Below the pieces are notes generated by a model that was not told where the DNA came from, searched no databases, and saw only the letters and a program-made list of their open reading frames with translations. From positions 1-7,731 of the forward strand of contig DYKL01000159.1 of NCBI GenBank assembly GCA_020722645.1: DNA of 7,731 nucleotides. The letters run 5' to 3'. Positions 6,029-7,731 of this stretch are shown one piece after another. Every line of letters begins with the position of its first letter. The stretch's first letter is position 1. Source of the DNA: Acetofilamentum sp. (lineage in GTDB: Bacteria > Bacteroidota > Bacteroidia > Bacteroidales > JAFGUD01). Position numbers and translations under genes: made by a program.

Positions 6029-7731
6029 ATGAAGAGAACGTTAATTTTGTTATCTATTACAATAAGTTTGATTTTTACAGCATGCAAGTATAAGAACAGC
6101 AATTTCTCTGACATAAAACAAACAGAAATAACTGATTCATTGATAAAAAAATGCTATCAATTTGTCAGTCAGGACAACGAAATTGCAAAAATTTACTTGA
6201 AACAAATTTATAAAAAATCTACCGAAATAAATTACATAAACGGCATAGCAGAATATTTTTATTTATCAGGCAGAATTTTGTATTACGAAGATGACTATCA
6301 TAATTCTAACTCAAAAATTGACAGTGCTTTATATTATTATACAATACTTAAAAATCCTTTGAAAATTTCAGACGTTTATTTTGCATTATCTAAAAATTAT
6401 GCCTTTTTATCAGATTTTGAAAAATCTATAGAATTTTGCAATAAATCTTTAAATATAAGAAACGAATTAAACAATAAATGCGGAATTGCCGATTGTTATG
6501 TTTTTATGGGTGAAATTCAGAAAGCTCAAGGAAATATTAAAAAATCTTATTATTTTTTTGATAAAGCCATAAAAATCCAAAAAGAAATAAATGATTTTCA
6601 AGGACTTGCAAATTCATACAGAAATCTCGGAAATACTTTTGAAATAACGGGTCAAAATGATACTGCCTACAAATATTTCCATAAAGCATTTGAAATAGAC
6701 CAAAAATATGGTAATATAAGAACTTTAGCAATCAGCAAACATTCTTTGGGTAAAATATCAACAAAAAAAAATCAATTTGATACAGCTTTGACTCTGTTAA
6801 ACGAAAGTTTATCGCTTTTTGCACAATTAGACGAAAAATACGGACAATCTACTGTTATGATATCAATTGCTGAACTTTACTTCATCAAAAATGATTTTCA
6901 AACTGCAAAAAACTTTTATTTCAGAGCTTTTGAAATTGCAAAAAAATGCAATATTTTACATATTCAGCAAAAAATTACCCAAAATTTAGCAGAAATATAC
7001 AAAAACGAATCGGATATTGATTCTGCATTTTTTTATCTCGAATCTTACATTTCACTTTACACAAAAATATTTAACGAAGAAAAGGAGCAAAAAATTCAGG
7101 AAACAGAAGCCAAATTTGAACTTTTTTCAAAAAATCAGGAGATTGAATTGCTCAAACAACAAAATAAACGTTTTAAACAACAAAAAATAATTATTATTCT
7201 TATTTCGGCACTTGTTATTTTGTTTATTTCATTTTCTTTATTGTTTCTGATAATGAGGACTAAAAATCTGAGACAAAAAAATATAATATTGAAAAATTTA
7301 AAACTTATCGAACAAAAAGAAAAAGAAATTTTAAAAGAAAAAATTGAAAGTCAGAATAAAGAATTAGCTTCCAAATCGTTGATGCTGATTCAAAACAATC
7401 AATCTACCGAAACACTTATAAACTCATTGAAAACTATCGAAAAATATATTTTGCCCGAACACAAGCCAAAACTTAAAACAATAATCAAAGACTTAGAAAT
7501 GTCGGCTAAAAGTAATATTTGGAACGAATTTGAAAAAACTTTTAATAGTGTTCACAATACATTTTTTGACACTCTTTTAAAAATTTGTCCTGATTTATCG
7601 CCTGTTGAAATAAAAATTGCAGCATTGCTGAAATTAAATTTATCCTCAAAAGAAATTGCTGCCATTACCTTTAAATCGGAAAGCAGTATAAAAACAACAA
7701 GACACAGGCTCAGAAAAAAATTAAACCTTTC
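6029..7731 (+). CDS. TPR-repeat membrane sensor with C-terminal LuxR-type HTH (3' partial)
   Basis: Frame 2 stays open from the ATG at 6029 to the window edge (567 codons), with no stop. MKRTLILLSITISLIFTAC (Cys19) is a signal peptide with a plausible lipobox. Seven helical-hairpin units follow, starting near residues 72, 112, 152, 192, 232, 272 and 312, exactly 40 residues apart. The clearest are GLANSYRNLGNTFEITGQ and its neighbours, a TPR array of the MalT/Rap-like 40-residue spacing. After a charged coiled coil (352-385) comes one membrane helix (386-409, IIIILISALVILFISFSLL), a second coiled coil (about 410-450), and a GerE/LuxR-type HTH (about 524-567: SPVEIKIAALLKLNLSSKEIA, then SIKTTRHRLRKKLNL). 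This is a known Bacteroidetes architecture. Inferred topology is periplasmic TPR and cytoplasmic DNA-binding domain. It starts 76 bases after the VOC gene; ligand and targets cannot be read from sequence. Confidence 0.9.
   Translation, partial: MKRTLILLSITISLIFTACKYKNSNFSDIKQTEITDSLIKKCYQFVSQDNEIAKIYLKQIYKKSTEINYINGIAEYFYLSGRILYYEDDYHNSNSKIDSALYYYTILKNPLKISDVYFALSKNYAFLSDFEKSIEFCNKSLNIRNELNNKCGIADCYVFMGEIQKAQGNIKKSYYFFDKAIKIQKEINDFQGLANSYRNLGNTFEITGQNDTAYKYFHKAFEIDQKYGNIRTLAISKHSLGKISTKKNQFDTALTLLNESLSLFAQLDEKYGQSTVMISIAELYFIKNDFQTAKNFYFRAFEIAKKCNILHIQQKITQNLAEIYKNESDIDSAFFYLESYISLYTKIFNEEKEQKIQETEAKFELFSKNQEIELLKQQNKRFKQQKIIIILISALVILFISFSLLFLIMRTKNLRQKNIILKNLKLIEQKEKEILKEKIESQNKELASKSLMLIQNNQSTETLINSLKTIEKYILPEHKPKLKTIIKDLEMSAKSNIWNEFEKTFNSVHNTFFDTLLKICPDLSPVEIKIAALLKLNLSSKEIAAITFKSESSIKTTRHRLRKKLNL

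Overview
The window is AT-rich DNA from a member of the Bacteroidota (Bacteroidetes), most likely a low-GC, Bacteroidales-like lineage. Four things support this: a type IX secretion (T9SS) sorting domain on an Ig-repeat protein, a ribosomal protein S16 with a long C-terminal tail, Bacteroidetes-type promoter motifs (TTTG, about 19 nt, TAnnTTTG) with no Shine-Dalgarno sequences, and a TPR/transmembrane/LuxR-type HTH sensor of a design common in this phylum. No tRNA, rRNA, CRISPR array or insertion sequence was seen.

Layout. (1) Bases 2-1045 (+) are the 3' end of a large secreted protein made of tandem Ig-like repeats and a T9SS sorting domain. (2) Bases 1138-2333 (-) hold the housekeeping pair rpsP-rimM. 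It is read from a well-formed Bacteroidetes promoter (2370-2400) and ends at a hairpin (1103-1137) shared with the convergent Ig-repeat gene. (3) Bases 2607-5546 (+) hold three tandem paralogous lipoproteins, here called L1, L2 and L3, of a two-domain family I do not recognise. L1 ends in its own strong terminator. L2, L3 and a VOC-fold protein (5578-5952) follow with short gaps and no visible terminator, so they may form one operon. (4) Bases 6029-7731 (+) hold a long gene cut off by the window end: a signal peptide, seven TPR units spaced exactly 40 residues apart, one membrane helix, a coiled coil and a LuxR-type HTH.

The most striking signal is in the lipoprotein cluster. L1 and L2 are identical over 222 bases (3029-3250 and 4099-4320, constant offset 1070), synonymous positions included. 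The following 277 bases differ at 40 positions by my count, and the N-terminal halves are strongly diverged. This mosaic looks like recent gene conversion between tandem paralogues, or an assembly artefact that must be excluded.

How the genes work together: rpsP and rimM belong together in 30S subunit biogenesis. The lipoproteins are probably cell-envelope proteins. The downstream TPR-HTH protein could sense something in the envelope, but only adjacency links it to the lipoproteins.
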